Source: Planctomycetota bacterium
GTDB taxonomy: Bacteria; Planctomycetota; Planctomycetia; Isosphaerales; Isosphaeraceae
Assembly (NCBI GenBank): GCA_028291545.1
Contig: JAQGHR010000123.1
Location: 1 to 63,995, forward strand
Length of the DNA: 63,995 nucleotides
Direction: 5' to 3'
Part shown: one piece after another, positions 25,925 through 35,726 of the stretch
How the letters are laid out: every line of letters begins with the position of its first letter
Numbering within the stretch: the first letter of the stretch is position 1
Program-made: the position numbers and the translations under genes
Notes under the pieces: generated by a model
What the model saw: the letters and a program-made list of their open reading frames with translations, nothing else
Told to the model about the DNA's origin: nothing
The model's database searches: none

Positions 25925-28209
25925 CACGGCTTCCCCCCGCCGAACAACCGCGAGGACGGACGATCGGCGACCTGGAGCACCAGCGGCCAACCGGTCCCGG
26001 CCGCGCTCGTCTGCCACCTCGCCTTCAAATACGTCGCTTCCCCGCCCGGCTTGACCAGGAACCGCACCCGAGGCCGCAGGCCGACGCCCGGCTCGGAATC
26101 GCGTTGTCCATTCACGATCGCCGAGAGCTTCGTGGGCAACAGCCTGTCATCAGCCTTCATCGCCGCCATGGCGATCGTCTCGCCGCCGGGATGGATCGTC
26201 ACGCCCTGCGAGCCGCAGGCGACGGACATCTCCAGCGTCTTCGAGACGATCCCGTTCGACGTGTCATATCCTCCCGCACCCGTCCCCGTCCCCTCGCCCG
26301 AGGAACCTCCCCCGGAGGCCGAACCCACACCGGGCATCCCGCCGCCCTGGCCCGGCGTGCCCGAGGACAACGTCCGGGACGATCCCGCGGCGGATGTCGA
26401 AGGCGTCCCGCTCACGCCTTTCGGGGTTTCCAGACCTTCGCGACGGGCGATCGCCTCACGCATCGTCGCGGAAGCGGACGCACGACCGAGGACAGACGAC
26501 GAGGCCGGCGGACTCCCCGAGCCGTTGCCTGCATTCACGAGAGGCCGAGAGCCAGACGTTCCGCGAGCCGGGGCGGACCCAGATCCGCCGGTTCCCGTTC
26601 GTCCGTCTTCCTCGGCGATCGAGCGATCGGCATCGGCTCCGGGATTCGGGACCGTGCCAGAACCGCGAGAGCCTGGCAGACCTCGACCCGGGTTCGGCGG
26701 GGCGGCCATACGCGGCGGGGGCGTCGGCTCGACGCTCGGCGGATCTTCGGAGCGATATCCCGGATGGATCGGCATCCGGCCATCTTGCGGGAAATCGCGG
26801 CCCCCGCCGCCGCCGCGGCTGAGGGATTCCAGATCGACTTCGTCGAGGCCGCCCTCGATTCCCGTACCCCGCCGATTCCCCGGTCTCTCCCACGGCGAGC
26901 CGCCGTCGCGGCCCGGGGAAGCGCCGTCGCCACCGCCACGACCATTGCCCGGAGTTGCCAGGACCCGCCCGCCCGCCGTGTCCGAAGGCGGCTGCCCGGC
27001 AAAGCGACCGGCCGGGCGGCCATCTGACCCATCCGACAGGTCGCCCAACCCGCCCGAATTGGTGCCTCCGAATCGACCCGGTGCCGGGCGAGCACCCCGG
27101 TTCGGCAACGAGCCACCCGGAACGCGCGCCGGGCTTGCCGGGTCGGCTCCCGGCCATCCGATCGACCGATCTCCAGGACCGCCGGGTCCCTCCACCGGAC
27201 CACCGCCGACGATCCCAGGCCCACGATCAAAGTTGCCGGGACCGCGCCGATCGGCGAGTTCGCCCGATGCGGGAGGCGGCGGCCAGGTGGGCGAGGTCTT
27301 CGGACCGGGGATTTCCGACCACTCAGACGGATCGTTCAGGTCGGGAAACTCGATCTCCCAGTCGGCGTCGGCCAGCTCATATCCGTAGGCGATCCCCAGC
27401 GGTTCAAGCAGGCTGCGGACGGCATAGTAAGGGCGAATCCCGTCGGGCCGCACGATGAACATGAGGTACGGAACGCTCGGCGCGCCGTCGGGCGTCGCCG
27501 TGTCGCGGGCGCGGAGCATCGTCCGGGCGACGGCCAGGACCAGGGGGTTCTGCCTCGGGTTGACGAAGCCGGCCAGGTCGGCCACGGTGAACGTCGGGCC
27601 ATTGGGCTGGAGCGTGGCCGAGGAACCTCGGCACTCGATCGCGATCGGTCGTCGCCAGGTGCCGTTCGGTCCCTTATAGGGCAGCACCGCAACCCCATCC
27701 CGGGCGCGAAGCTGAGCGTGCTCGAGCCTGGATCGCTGCTCGTCGCGTTTCTCGGCCAGGATGTCCCGTTCTCGGGCCAGTGCGTCGGCCTCGTCCTCGG
27801 CACGACGGGCGTCAGCCTCCCGGGATGCGACCTCGCCGCGGATCAATCGTTCCCGGGCCCGATATCGTTCCGCGTCCGCCAGGGCCTTCGCGGCGGCCTG
27901 CTCCATGGCCGCCGCCCGTCGATCGATCGCGTCGGTGACGGCCTTCTGCTCGGCGAGTTTCGCGGCGATCTTGCCGAGACGCTCGGGAGTGAGGTCCACC
28001 GGTGGAGGGGGAGGCGGTGGTTCTGCCCGGGACGTAGCTTCGCGTTCCGGCTCTGGCTCCGCAACGACGGCGGCCACCACCGGCGCGAACGATTCCGTCG
28101 CTCGCTGGCGATAGACGGCGATGATCAGGCCCACGGACCCGCCAAGGAGCCCCAGGACCAGTCCCAACAAGAGGAGTTCGACCCCAATTCGGGACGCACC
28201 CTGCCGCAT
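25924..28209 (-). CDS. large coiled-coil membrane protein with Gly/Pro-rich linker and two ExbD-like modules
   Basis: 761 aa. One N-terminal membrane helix (residues 10-33), a coiled coil of about 75-170 rich in Arg/Glu/Ala, a first domain containing YLMFIVRPDGIRPYYAVRSL, then roughly 330 residues of Gly/Pro/Ser/Arg-rich disordered linker, and a C-terminal domain with PRVRFLVKPGGEATYLKARW. The PDG-Y-R module thus occurs here twice and once more in the coupled gene downstream. No catalytic signature. I infer an envelope-spanning structural or transport complex. Confidence 0.65.
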   Translation of the reverse strand: MRQGASRIGVELLLLGLVLGLLGGSVGLIIAVYRQRATESFAPVVAAVVAEPEPEREATSRAEPPPPPPPVDLTPERLGKIAAKLAEQKAVTDAIDRRAAAMEQAAAKALADAERYRARERLIRGEVASREADARRAEDEADALARERDILAEKRDEQRSRLEHAQLRARDGVAVLPYKGPNGTWRRPIAIECRGSSATLQPNGPTFTVADLAGFVNPRQNPLVLAVARTMLRARDTATPDGAPSVPYLMFIVRPDGIRPYYAVRSLLEPLGIAYGYELADADWEIEFPDLNDPSEWSEIPGPKTSPTWPPPPASGELADRRGPGNFDRGPGIVGGGPVEGPGGPGDRSIGWPGADPASPARVPGGSLPNRGARPAPGRFGGTNSGGLGDLSDGSDGRPAGRFAGQPPSDTAGGRVLATPGNGRGGGDGASPGRDGGSPWERPGNRRGTGIEGGLDEVDLESLSRGGGGGRDFPQDGRMPIHPGYRSEDPPSVEPTPPPRMAAPPNPGRGLPGSRGSGTVPNPGADADRSIAEEDGRTGTGGSGSAPARGTSGSRPLVNAGNGSGSPPASSSVLGRASASATMREAIARREGLETPKGVSGTPSTSAAGSSRTLSSGTPGQGGGMPGVGSASGGGSSGEGTGTGAGGYDTSNGIVSKTLEMSVACGSQGVTIHPGGETIAMAAMKADDRLLPTKLSAIVNGQRDSEPGVGLRPRVRFLVKPGGEATYLKARWQTSAAGTGWPLVLQVADRPSSRLFGGGKP

Positions 28210-28372
28210 CGCCGCCGGCCTCCCAGCCTAAAGGTCCGCCGGGACGCCTCCTCCTGCTGGAGAAACCTTCCCCGGACAGCGCTTCTATCGGAAGCCCAGG
28301 CCTCCAGGCTTGAGCGTCGCGATGCAGCGGGGCAAACTGGGACGTCCGGGCAAGTCTTGACCTCGGCGGCCT

Positions 28373-29017
28373 CTACTTTGATTTTTCGTGAGACGCCTTA
28401 TGGTCATCCTTCGCCGTTGACACATCTTTGGCGGCGTCTTGTGCCGCCTTGACGCCGTCCTTGGTGGCCGCCTCCGCGAGCTTTGTGGTGTCGGGCTCGT
28501 CGGTCTTCGTCGGGGGCTTGGCGACCACGTGGTGACGGGCATCCGCATTGGGGTCGATGTACGGCTCGGGGCTGAGTGACGACAGGCCGGCATAACCCGG
28601 CTCGGACTCGGAGTCGTCGCACCCGGCCTTCTTGTAGAGGATGCGGCACTCCTTGATCTTCACGTTGTCGGCCTGCGTCCGCGAGGCGACGCGTCCGAGC
28701 TTGCCCAGCTTCAGGATCGGGACCACCGTGGCCGCCTCGACCTGGGCGCTATTGGTGCCGTTGAGGGTCAGCGTTCTCGATCCCTCGACCACCTCTTCCG
28801 CCCGGACGATCTCGAAGCCTTCCGGGAAATGCCGCGCCATCAGCGTCTCCGCCTGATCGCGATAGAACGACGGCCACCGCGAGGTGTTCTCGGGGATGCC
28901 GACGACGCCGAACTGCCCATCCTGGTAGACGTAGCGTGCCTGGCCCGAGGCGGCGCAACCGGCCGTCGTGAGCGCAATCCAGCACGCGACGACCGAAACT
29001 CGGTACGTGCCGCGCAT
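28373..29017 (-). CDS. lipoprotein, unknown function
   Basis: 214 aa. Lipobox TTAGC places the lipidated Cys at residue 21. The mature domain (residues 30-135) starts VYQDGQFGVVGIPENTSRWP and ends near KIKECRILYKKAGC, followed by a Pro/Lys/Ala-rich polar tail. GAGG precedes the ATG. It lies 163 nt upstream of the coiled-coil pair on the same strand and may belong to the same envelope complex (inferred). Confidence 0.65.
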   Translation of the reverse strand: MRGTYRVSVVACWIALTTAGCAASGQARYVYQDGQFGVVGIPENTSRWPSFYRDQAETLMARHFPEGFEIVRAEEVVEGSRTLTLNGTNSAQVEAATVVPILKLGKLGRVASRTQADNVKIKECRILYKKAGCDDSESEPGYAGLSSLSPEPYIDPNADARHHVVAKPPTKTDEPDTTKLAEAATKDGVKAAQDAAKDVSTAKDDHKASHEKSK

Positions 29018-29238
29018 GGCCTACCTCTTTGGACCGGCCCCGTCCTCCGGGCCGACGTCCGTATGATCGACCCCCATCCTTGCCACGAACCGAGGAGTGT
29101 CGGCCGCGGCGGGATCGCCCTTCCATGTTTCTTCAGAAAAGTGTATGGTCCGGATGCATGAGAATCAAACCGAAGCAATCGGCGTGCCGATTCGCAGTTC
29201 GCAGAGAAAGTGGTTTCCCCACTTCGAACCGCGGACTG

Positions 29239-30066
29239 CTACAGCCCTGCAAACCAGTCGTATCCTTGTTCGGCCCAGAAGTCGGCGGGGCGAACGTCGG
29301 TGAAGTGGAGACTGCCGAGCTGCTTCAGAGACTTGAACCCGTACTTGACGGGGATCGATAGTCGCAACGGCGCGCCGTGGTCGGGTAGGAGCGGCTGGCC
29401 GTTCATGGCGTCGCAGAGCAGCGTTTGCGGGTGGAGGGCGCTCGGCATGTCGAGACCCACATAGTACGCGTTATCGGGCGTGGCCAGACTGGCGTAGGAC
29501 AACAGGTCGCCGGGTTGCGCGAGCGGATCGCCCAGCCGTCCGGTACGGGAGGCCAGGCCCGTCTTCGCGGCGAAGTCCAGCAACCGCACGCCCGACCAGC
29601 GGACGACCGTGGTCCAGCCCTCGACGCACTCCAACTCGGTGGTTGTCTCCACGCGGGGCAGGTCAAGCGCCCGGAGTTCGGCCATCGTGAACTCCCGTGC
29701 CTTGCCGGCCGCGCCCGTCACGCGGAGCTTCCAGTCAGGCATCGGGCCGAACAGGCCGATGAGCCCGTTGACGATGGGCATCCTCGCCGACGACGCGGGG
29801 AACTCCCGCGCAAGCCGATCCGGCCGGAAGGTCGCGAGACCGACGCGCTCGTGCCATCCCAGCGCCCTCCGCATGGCACGATTGAGCCGGCCTTCCTTGG
29901 GGGAGTTCATGAACCATTGGAAGCCCGCCGCCCCGGCCGCGACGCTCGCCAGCGCCCCGGCGAACCCGCGTCGCGATCGTCGCCGCAACTCGCGGCGGAA
30001 CGCGTCGTCCGGCAGGTCTGCGCCGGTCTTCGCCTCAGGAGGGATCACGCGCGACCTCCGTCTCAT
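29239..30066 (-). CDS. molybdopterin-dependent oxidoreductase (sulfite-oxidase / MsrP fold), Tat-exported
   Basis: 275 aa. A twin-arginine type leader (RRRSRRGFAGALASVAAG) precedes the SUOX-fold domain. The Mo-ligating Cys lies in TTELECVEGW, and WSGVRLLDF and GYDWFAGL fit the family. It is shorter than eukaryotic sulfite oxidase (no heme domain). Overlapping the downstream end of the cytochrome b gene, it forms a MsrPQ-like pair: electron supply from membrane cytochrome b to a periplasmic Mo enzyme. Substrate unknown. The ATG at 30066 follows a GAGG; the TTG at 30069 is less likely. Confidence 0.85.
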   Translation of the reverse strand: MRRRSRVIPPEAKTGADLPDDAFRRELRRRSRRGFAGALASVAAGAAGFQWFMNSPKEGRLNRAMRRALGWHERVGLATFRPDRLAREFPASSARMPIVNGLIGLFGPMPDWKLRVTGAAGKAREFTMAELRALDLPRVETTTELECVEGWTTVVRWSGVRLLDFAAKTGLASRTGRLGDPLAQPGDLLSYASLATPDNAYYVGLDMPSALHPQTLLCDAMNGQPLLPDHGAPLRLSIPVKYGFKSLKQLGSLHFTDVRPADFWAEQGYDWFAGL

Positions 30067-30712
30067 CAACGACCTCGAACCCGAGAATCATGCTTCGGAG
30101 CGTATTCCACCCCGCCCTCAGCACCTGGAGGACGTGGATCGCGACGAACACGAACATCAGCATCGTGAGCCAGAAATGCTCGGCCCGCGCCATCTGATAC
30201 CCCCCCAGAATCCGGGTGAGCCAGCCCAGTTGCACCGGCCGGAAGATGGCCAGGCCGGTGAGGACCAGGCCGATCCCCATCCCGATCGCGATCGAATAGG
30301 CGATCTTCTGCGCCCCGTTGTACGTCCCCGTCCGGTCGGGCGGCGTCTTGGCGAATCCCAGGTCGTTCCACACGACGCGCCCCGCCTCGCGCAGAGTCCC
30401 CCGTCTCGGCAGGATCGTCCGCCATCCACCCGAGCCCACCGTCCAGGCCAGGTACAACCCGCCGTTCAGGAAGAGCAACCAGGCGAACGTGAAGTGCCAC
30501 CCCATCGCCGTGGGCAGGACCGGCATATCCAGCTCCCGGAAGGCGATCTCCGGAAACAGCGTCAGCAGCGTCCTACCCCCAATCTTGATCGTATACGGGG
30601 CCTTCGAGGCGGAAATGGCGATCCCGCTCCAGGCCATCACGCCCAGGACCGGCACGTTGAGCCAGTGGCACAGCCGCGTGGGGAGAGAGTGACGGTTTTC
30701 GAGACGGGGCAT
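30035..30712 (-). CDS. membrane cytochrome b (thiosulfate reductase / b561-like) subunit
   Basis: 225 aa with four to five membrane helices and heme-ligand His residues: CHWLN near residue 16, GWHFTFAW, AEHFWLTM and VAIHVLQV. It would pass quinol electrons to the Mo enzyme encoded next, with which it overlaps by 32 nt. GGAGG is 8 nt before the ATG. No TMAO- or Nap-type partner is present. Confidence 0.82.
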   Translation of the reverse strand: MPRLENRHSLPTRLCHWLNVPVLGVMAWSGIAISASKAPYTIKIGGRTLLTLFPEIAFRELDMPVLPTAMGWHFTFAWLLFLNGGLYLAWTVGSGGWRTILPRRGTLREAGRVVWNDLGFAKTPPDRTGTYNGAQKIAYSIAIGMGIGLVLTGLAIFRPVQLGWLTRILGGYQMARAEHFWLTMLMFVFVAIHVLQVLRAGWNTLRSMILGFEVVDETEVARDPS

Positions 30713-30771
30713 GAGCAGCGACCTCCTTCCAGGAGGCTATCCGGCGCCGGGGACAGACACAAACGAAGAAA

Positions 30772-31863
30772 CTACCACTTATCAATCGGCCCGGACGGGA
30801 CCGGGACTCTCGGCTCGAAATGACCGGGCAGCGGCGAGATCGGCCCGTGATCGCGAATCATCGCGACGGTTTCCAGAAAAACGGCGGCGTTCGGCAGGTT
30901 GATGAGCCGGTGATAGAGGGTCTTCGGCGGTCGGATCGCGTGATTGTACCACTTGATCAGCTTGCGAAACTCCAGGCAGGCCGTCCGCTCGCCACGATGC
31001 TCGACCAGGCGTGAGAAATGACGCTCCATCACGTCCACGCGCTCGGAGAACGTGGGTTCCGGACCGGGCTCGCCGTGCTCGGCCCAGTGGACGAGCTGGC
31101 GGAACAGGAACGGATTGGCGAGCGAGCCCCGGCCGATCGAGACGGCCGCGCAGCCGGTCTCCCGGAGCATGACCTCGGCATCGGCGATCGTGCGGACATC
31201 GCCGTTGCCGATGATGGGCATCGCGTCCACGGCCTCGACCGTGGCGCGAATCCCCTCCCGGTTCACCGAGCCGTGAAATCCCTGCGCGCGGGTCCGTCCG
31301 TGCAGGATCACGGCCGCCGCGCCCACCTGCTCGAACTGGCGGGCGAGGATCGGTGCGGTGAGGTTATCCGCGTCCCAGCCCAGACGCATCTTGACCGTGA
31401 CGGGCACATCGACGGCCGAGACCACCGCCTCCACCAGCGCCGCCGCCGAGTTCGGCTCGCACATCAGGGCCGAGCCCCCGCCCGATTTCACCACCTTGCG
31501 AACGGGACAGCCCATGTTGATGTCGATGATCGTCGCCCCGTTGTCCGCCATCCTCCGCGCGGCTTCCTGCATCTCGGGGATGACGTGCCCATAGATCTGG
31601 ATGGCGATCGGGCGGTCTTCGGCGCAGGTTTGCGCCAGCTCGGCCGATCGCGGCCGTCGTTCAAGGATGGCCCGGGCGTTGACGAGGTCGGTGGTCGCCA
31701 GGCCCAGTCCCCCACTCTCGCGCACGGCAAGGCGATAGGCGAGGCTCGTGTAGCCCGCCAGCGGGGCGAGGAAGAACCGCGACGGGATCGGCACGCCGCC
31801 GATGACGAGCGGTCGGCGTGCGATCGGCGGCGGGGCCGGGATGGTTGAGGGCGCGTCGATCAC
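30772..31863 (-). CDS. dusB: tRNA-dihydrouridine synthase (DusB-like)
   Basis: 363 aa, FMN-dependent reduction of uridine in tRNA. Motifs: FFLAPLAGYTSLAYR (FMN), INMGCPVRKVVKSGGGSALM with the catalytic Cys, VKMRLGWD, ILHGRTRAQGFHG, and IGNGDVRTIADAE then SIGRGSLANP. GTG start at 31863 overlaps the upstream amidohydrolase stop (GTGA), so translation is coupled. The N terminus has about 20 extra Pro/Ile residues. Family length is usual. Confidence 0.9.
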   Translation of the reverse strand: MIDAPSTIPAPPPIARRPLVIGGVPIPSRFFLAPLAGYTSLAYRLAVRESGGLGLATTDLVNARAILERRPRSAELAQTCAEDRPIAIQIYGHVIPEMQEAARRMADNGATIIDINMGCPVRKVVKSGGGSALMCEPNSAAALVEAVVSAVDVPVTVKMRLGWDADNLTAPILARQFEQVGAAAVILHGRTRAQGFHGSVNREGIRATVEAVDAMPIIGNGDVRTIADAEVMLRETGCAAVSIGRGSLANPFLFRQLVHWAEHGEPGPEPTFSERVDVMERHFSRLVEHRGERTACLEFRKLIKWYNHAIRPPKTLYHRLINLPNAAVFLETVAMIRDHGPISPLPGHFEPRVPVPSGPIDKW

Positions 31864-33191
31864 GGCGAGACCGCCCCCTGCCCTTTGTAAATGATCCCGT
31901 TCTTCATCACGAAGACCGGCGATTCCATCGCGTGGATGTCCTTGAGCGGATCGCCCGGGACGGCCACCACGTCCGCCAGTTTCCCCACCTCCAGTGTCCC
32001 GACCTTCTCGCCCCAGCCTAGCAGGTCCGCCGCGCTCTTCGTCCCGGCGACGATCGCTTCCATCGGCGCCATGCCTCCCCAATCCGTCATCAGGAAGAAC
32101 TCCCGTCCATTCTTGCCGTGCGGGATCACACCCGCATCGGTCCCGAGCGCGATGGGCACCTTGTTCGCCACCGCCAGCTTGATCGCTTTCCTCATCCCGT
32201 TGGCCGCCGCTTTGGCCTTCTCCGCGCGATCGCCCTTGAGGACGCCCGTCAACGCCGCCTTCTCGACGCCCTCGCCTGCGCTCAGGGTCGGAACCATGTA
32301 CGTCCCCTTCTTCACCATCAGCTTCGCTCCCTCCTCGTCCAGAAACGAGCCATGCTCGATCGACGAGACCCCGGCCTCGATGGCGATCTTGATGCCCTCG
32401 GTGCCGTGAGCGTGCGCCGCGACCTTGCGGTCGAGTTTTTTCGACTCATCGACGAGCGCCTTCATCTCTTCGAGCGTGTACTGCGTCGTGCCGACGCCGT
32501 CACCCTCGGAGAGCACGCCTCCGGTCGCGACGACCTTGATCACGTCCGCCCCGTACTTCACCTGGTAACGCACTGCGGCGCGGCACTCTTCCGGCCCGTT
32601 GGCGATGCCCGTCTTGATCGTTCCGTCCACCAGTCCAGGCTTGAACTGGTTGGTATCGGCATGACCGCCCGTGATGCCGATACCATGCCCCGCGTTGCGC
32701 ATCCGAGGCCCCGCGATACGGCCCTCGTTGACGGCCTTTCTCAGGGCCATATCGTCGAAATTTCCCGCGCCCACGTTGCGGATCGTGGTGAACCCCGCCA
32801 TCAGCGTCTTCCTGGCGTTCATCACGCCCAGGATCGCGCCGAAAGAGTCGTAATCTTTCACCTCGGACGTCTCGATCGCCGGATCACCAAGCTGTCGCCC
32901 GATGATATGCGTGTGGCAGTCGATGAAACCGGGAAGGAGTGTCGCGTCGCCCAGATCGATCACCGTCGCGCCTTTGGGGATCGTGACCGCGTCCGCCTTT
33001 CCCACGGCGACAATCTTCTCCTCGGTCACGACCACGACACCCGGAGCGATCGGCTCTCCTCCCCTGCCGTCGATGACCCTGGCCGCTCGAAGCACGACGG
33101 TGCCCGAGCCCTTCGGCTCCTGGGCCAGCCCGATCGTTGCTGCAAATAATGAGGCAGTCAGGGCGATGATCGCGGTTCGGCGCTGTATCAT
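31860..33191 (-). CDS. secreted metal-dependent amidohydrolase (imidazolonepropionase/prolidase-like)
   Basis: 443 aa with a signal peptide (1-23). Metal-site motifs run in order: GFIDCHTHI, a carboxylated Lys in YGADVIKVVATGG, AAHAHGTEGIK, IEHGSFLDEEG and LGTDAGV. This is the arrangement seen in Xaa-Pro/Xaa-Arg dipeptidases and related amidohydrolases; the substrate remains open. It is divergent from the methyltransferase and shares a short 5' gap; its 3' end is coupled to dusB. ATG at 33191 is weakly spaced from GGA. Confidence 0.86.
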   Translation of the reverse strand: MIQRRTAIIALTASLFAATIGLAQEPKGSGTVVLRAARVIDGRGGEPIAPGVVVVTEEKIVAVGKADAVTIPKGATVIDLGDATLLPGFIDCHTHIIGRQLGDPAIETSEVKDYDSFGAILGVMNARKTLMAGFTTIRNVGAGNFDDMALRKAVNEGRIAGPRMRNAGHGIGITGGHADTNQFKPGLVDGTIKTGIANGPEECRAAVRYQVKYGADVIKVVATGGVLSEGDGVGTTQYTLEEMKALVDESKKLDRKVAAHAHGTEGIKIAIEAGVSSIEHGSFLDEEGAKLMVKKGTYMVPTLSAGEGVEKAALTGVLKGDRAEKAKAAANGMRKAIKLAVANKVPIALGTDAGVIPHGKNGREFFLMTDWGGMAPMEAIVAGTKSAADLLGWGEKVGTLEVGKLADVVAVPGDPLKDIHAMESPVFVMKNGIIYKGQGAVSP

Positions 33192-33272
33192 CTCGGTTCC
33201 ATGAGTTCGTGACGGTTGGGCCGGATCGATTATCCTCATGTTCTCCGCGATCCGTCCCCAGGACAACCCCCC

Positions 33273-34457
33273 ATGCGGCCCACGACCGAGACTGCCGCCG
33301 AAATCGAGCACTCCGTGCTCACGACCGTGGCTGGCAACGAACTGATGCAGCACGTTTCGTCCGTGGCGAAGCCGACGCCCAGGGATCTCATGCGTTGGCG
33401 GAAGACAGCCTCGGCCGAATTTGTTTCCGCGGCACTTCGCATGGTCGAGGGCCGTCGCCGGGGCGCGGCCAAGTTCTCTCGCGCCGATCGGATGTGGTTC
33501 GACCCGATCGCGCTGGAACAGGCCACGCCGGAACTGGTTGCGCAACGAAAAGCCGCGCGATTTGCCGGATCGGATGTGCTGGATTTCTGCTGCGGGATCG
33601 GGGGAGATGCCATCGCACTGGCGACCTCCGCACGTAGGGTTCTCGCGGTCGATCTCGACCCCGGAATGCTTCGGCGCGCCCGGTGGAATGCGCAGGTCTA
33701 CGAGGTCGCGGATCGCATCCTGGGTGTGCTCGGCCGGGCGGAGCAAATCGCTATCCCTGGTTCCGCGCTCGTCCATATCGACCCGGACCGGCGCGCGGCC
33801 GGAGGCTTGAGATCGAAGGCGATCGCGGGGTATGCGCCGGGCCTGGAGTTCCTGCGGGATCTGCCCTCACGCTGCCGCGGAGGCGCCATCAAGCTCGGCC
33901 CGGCCAGCGACTTTGCGGAGCACTTCACGACGCCCGGCCTTGAGATTGAACTCATCAGTCTCGGGGGCGAGTGCAAGGAAGCGACCGTGTGGTTCGGCAG
34001 CCTCGCCACCTGCCGGAGACGCGCAACGGTCCTTCCCGACGGCGCGTCGTGGACCGACCGCGACGGCGGCGGTTCGCCCAGATTCTCGCCGATCGGCGAC
34101 TGGATCTTCGATCCCGACCCGTCGCTCATCCGCGCGGGCCTGCTCGACGGATTCGCGTCGGCTCACGGCCTGTCGCGGTTTGAACCCGGCATCGACCTGC
34201 TCACGGCAAGCTCGCCGATCTCGTCTCCGTTCCTCTCGACGATCGCCGTTGACGAGGTGCTCCCGCTCGACCTGAAAACGTTGCGGCGAATCGTGCGGGA
34301 ACGCGGGCTCGGACCCCTGGAAATCAAGACTCGCGGCGTCGATCTCCTCCCCGAGGACGTTCGCCATATCCTTCGCCCCGAAGGGCCGAACGCGGCCACG
34401 ATCGTGCTCGCGGGCAGTCGGGCGATCGTGGGGCATCGCCCGAGCAAGACCATGTAG
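33273..34457 (+). CDS. class I SAM-dependent methyltransferase with THUMP-like C-terminal domain
   Basis: 394 aa. Motif I is VLDFCCGIGGDAIALA, motif IV IDPDRRA, and the C-terminal region LPLDLKTLRRIVRERGLG matches the THUMP-like extension described in bacterial RNA methyltransferase relatives. Residues 1-90 are helical. Role in RNA modification is inferred. AGGA lies ahead of the ATG at 33273; divergent from the amidohydrolase. Confidence 0.8.
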   Translation: MRPTTETAAEIEHSVLTTVAGNELMQHVSSVAKPTPRDLMRWRKTASAEFVSAALRMVEGRRRGAAKFSRADRMWFDPIALEQATPELVAQRKAARFAGSDVLDFCCGIGGDAIALATSARRVLAVDLDPGMLRRARWNAQVYEVADRILGVLGRAEQIAIPGSALVHIDPDRRAAGGLRSKAIAGYAPGLEFLRDLPSRCRGGAIKLGPASDFAEHFTTPGLEIELISLGGECKEATVWFGSLATCRRRATVLPDGASWTDRDGGGSPRFSPIGDWIFDPDPSLIRAGLLDGFASAHGLSRFEPGIDLLTASSPISSPFLSTIAVDEVLPLDLKTLRRIVRERGLGPLEIKTRGVDLLPEDVRHILRPEGPNAATIVLAGSRAIVGHRPSKTM

Positions 34458-34475
34458 GGCGTGTTCGAGCACACT

Positions 34476-35570
34476 CTATGGCCGCACGGTCAGCGGCAGG
34501 CTCCGCGATGCGTCCGTGCCGGCGAGCAGATCCTTCTGGGTGAGGCGGATCTGATATTCGCCGGGCGGCAAATTAGCGGGCAAGGTGATGCGGAAGTTCA
34601 CGAAGAAGTCGCGGCGACGACGGTCGCAATGATCCTCGGCGATGCCCAGATCCTCGCTCCAGACCGGCTGCCCGCCGGACGCGGGGACGATCGCGACGGT
34701 CGCGGCCAGGCGGGATCGGAACCCGTCGGCCGTCTCCTCGTCCCGAACCCCGTCAAGCTCGCAGTACAGCAGGACCACCTGACCGGCCTTGCACGCGGAG
34801 GAGGCCGGCGGCTCGGTGCGGCCGAACCCAAACACTCGCTTGCAGATCCTCATCTCCGAAATCGCGAATTTCGGAGCGGAGGTCGCCGGGACCGGCGTCA
34901 CCACCAGGTCGCCCGGCGGCTCGGCGATCGGCTCGGCCGTCGTCGAGGTAGCGAGAGCCGACATCACCGTTTCCCAGAGCGTTGATTCCATCAATTCGGG
35001 CGGCTCAGGCGCATCCGCGAGGCGTTTCGCGACGGGGACGACCTCGATGGCCGGCGGCTCCGAGATCGGAGGAACCGACGGAATTCCTGGTGCCTTGGTT
35101 TCGACCGTAACAGGGCTCGGCTCGAAGACGGCGGGCGCGACATCCTCGTCGACCTTGGGCGACTTCTCCGTCCCCGTGGCACCGGCTCTGTCGGACACCG
35201 TCGATGGAGGCAAGGCCGCAACGCGCACCTCGCCGACGGCCGCCTTTTGGCGGGCCGAGGGAGGAGGCGCGTCATTTTCTATCGCCAGGAACCGCTTCAT
35301 CGCGGCATCCCGCTCGGCGGCGGCGTCGAGCAAGGGCGTCGGCGCCGAGGGACGGAACGCCTCATCATCGTCGATCGAGCGGAGCGGAGGAAGCGGAGGC
35401 AGCGTCGCTTCGGCGAGATCCATCGTCGCCGGCCTGGTGGCGTCCGCCTTGCCGATCACCGGCGGCGGAGTCTCCGGAGCCGTTTCGCCTCTCCGGGCGG
35501 GAATCCATCGGCAGCCCGACGTGGCCGCCACGATTGCGACCAGCGCGGCCCGTCTCAAGCGCCGTCTCAT
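34476..35570 (-). CDS. lipoprotein with Pro/Ala-rich linker and C-terminal beta domain
   Basis: 364 aa. Lipobox VAATSGC early in the sequence; a long Pro/Ala/Glu-rich linker (about 25-240) and a compact C-terminal domain (FAISEMRICKRVFGFG, then VVLLYCELDGVRDEE, ending GEYQIRLTQKDLLAG). Unknown function; anchored envelope protein inferred. The ATG at 35570 is preferred over 35576 or 35600 because it starts the Arg-rich n-region directly; the start is uncertain. Convergent with the methyltransferase. Confidence 0.6.
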   Translation of the reverse strand: MRRRLRRAALVAIVAATSGCRWIPARRGETAPETPPPVIGKADATRPATMDLAEATLPPLPPLRSIDDDEAFRPSAPTPLLDAAAERDAAMKRFLAIENDAPPPSARQKAAVGEVRVAALPPSTVSDRAGATGTEKSPKVDEDVAPAVFEPSPVTVETKAPGIPSVPPISEPPAIEVVPVAKRLADAPEPPELMESTLWETVMSALATSTTAEPIAEPPGDLVVTPVPATSAPKFAISEMRICKRVFGFGRTEPPASSACKAGQVVLLYCELDGVRDEETADGFRSRLAATVAIVPASGGQPVWSEDLGIAEDHCDRRRRDFFVNFRITLPANLPPGEYQIRLTQKDLLAGTDASRSLPLTVRP

Positions 35571-35726
35571 CGCCATCCCGGACCCCCTGGATTCTCGCAT
35601 CGCCCCGCCCTCACACTGGCCAACCGGCCGGGGCCGAGACGCGAGGCGACGGGATACCGCATTCCCCCGAATCCGGCAAGGCGGAATTCACCGGCGACCC
35701 GGTCAAGGCACGCCCCGAGCACCCGG

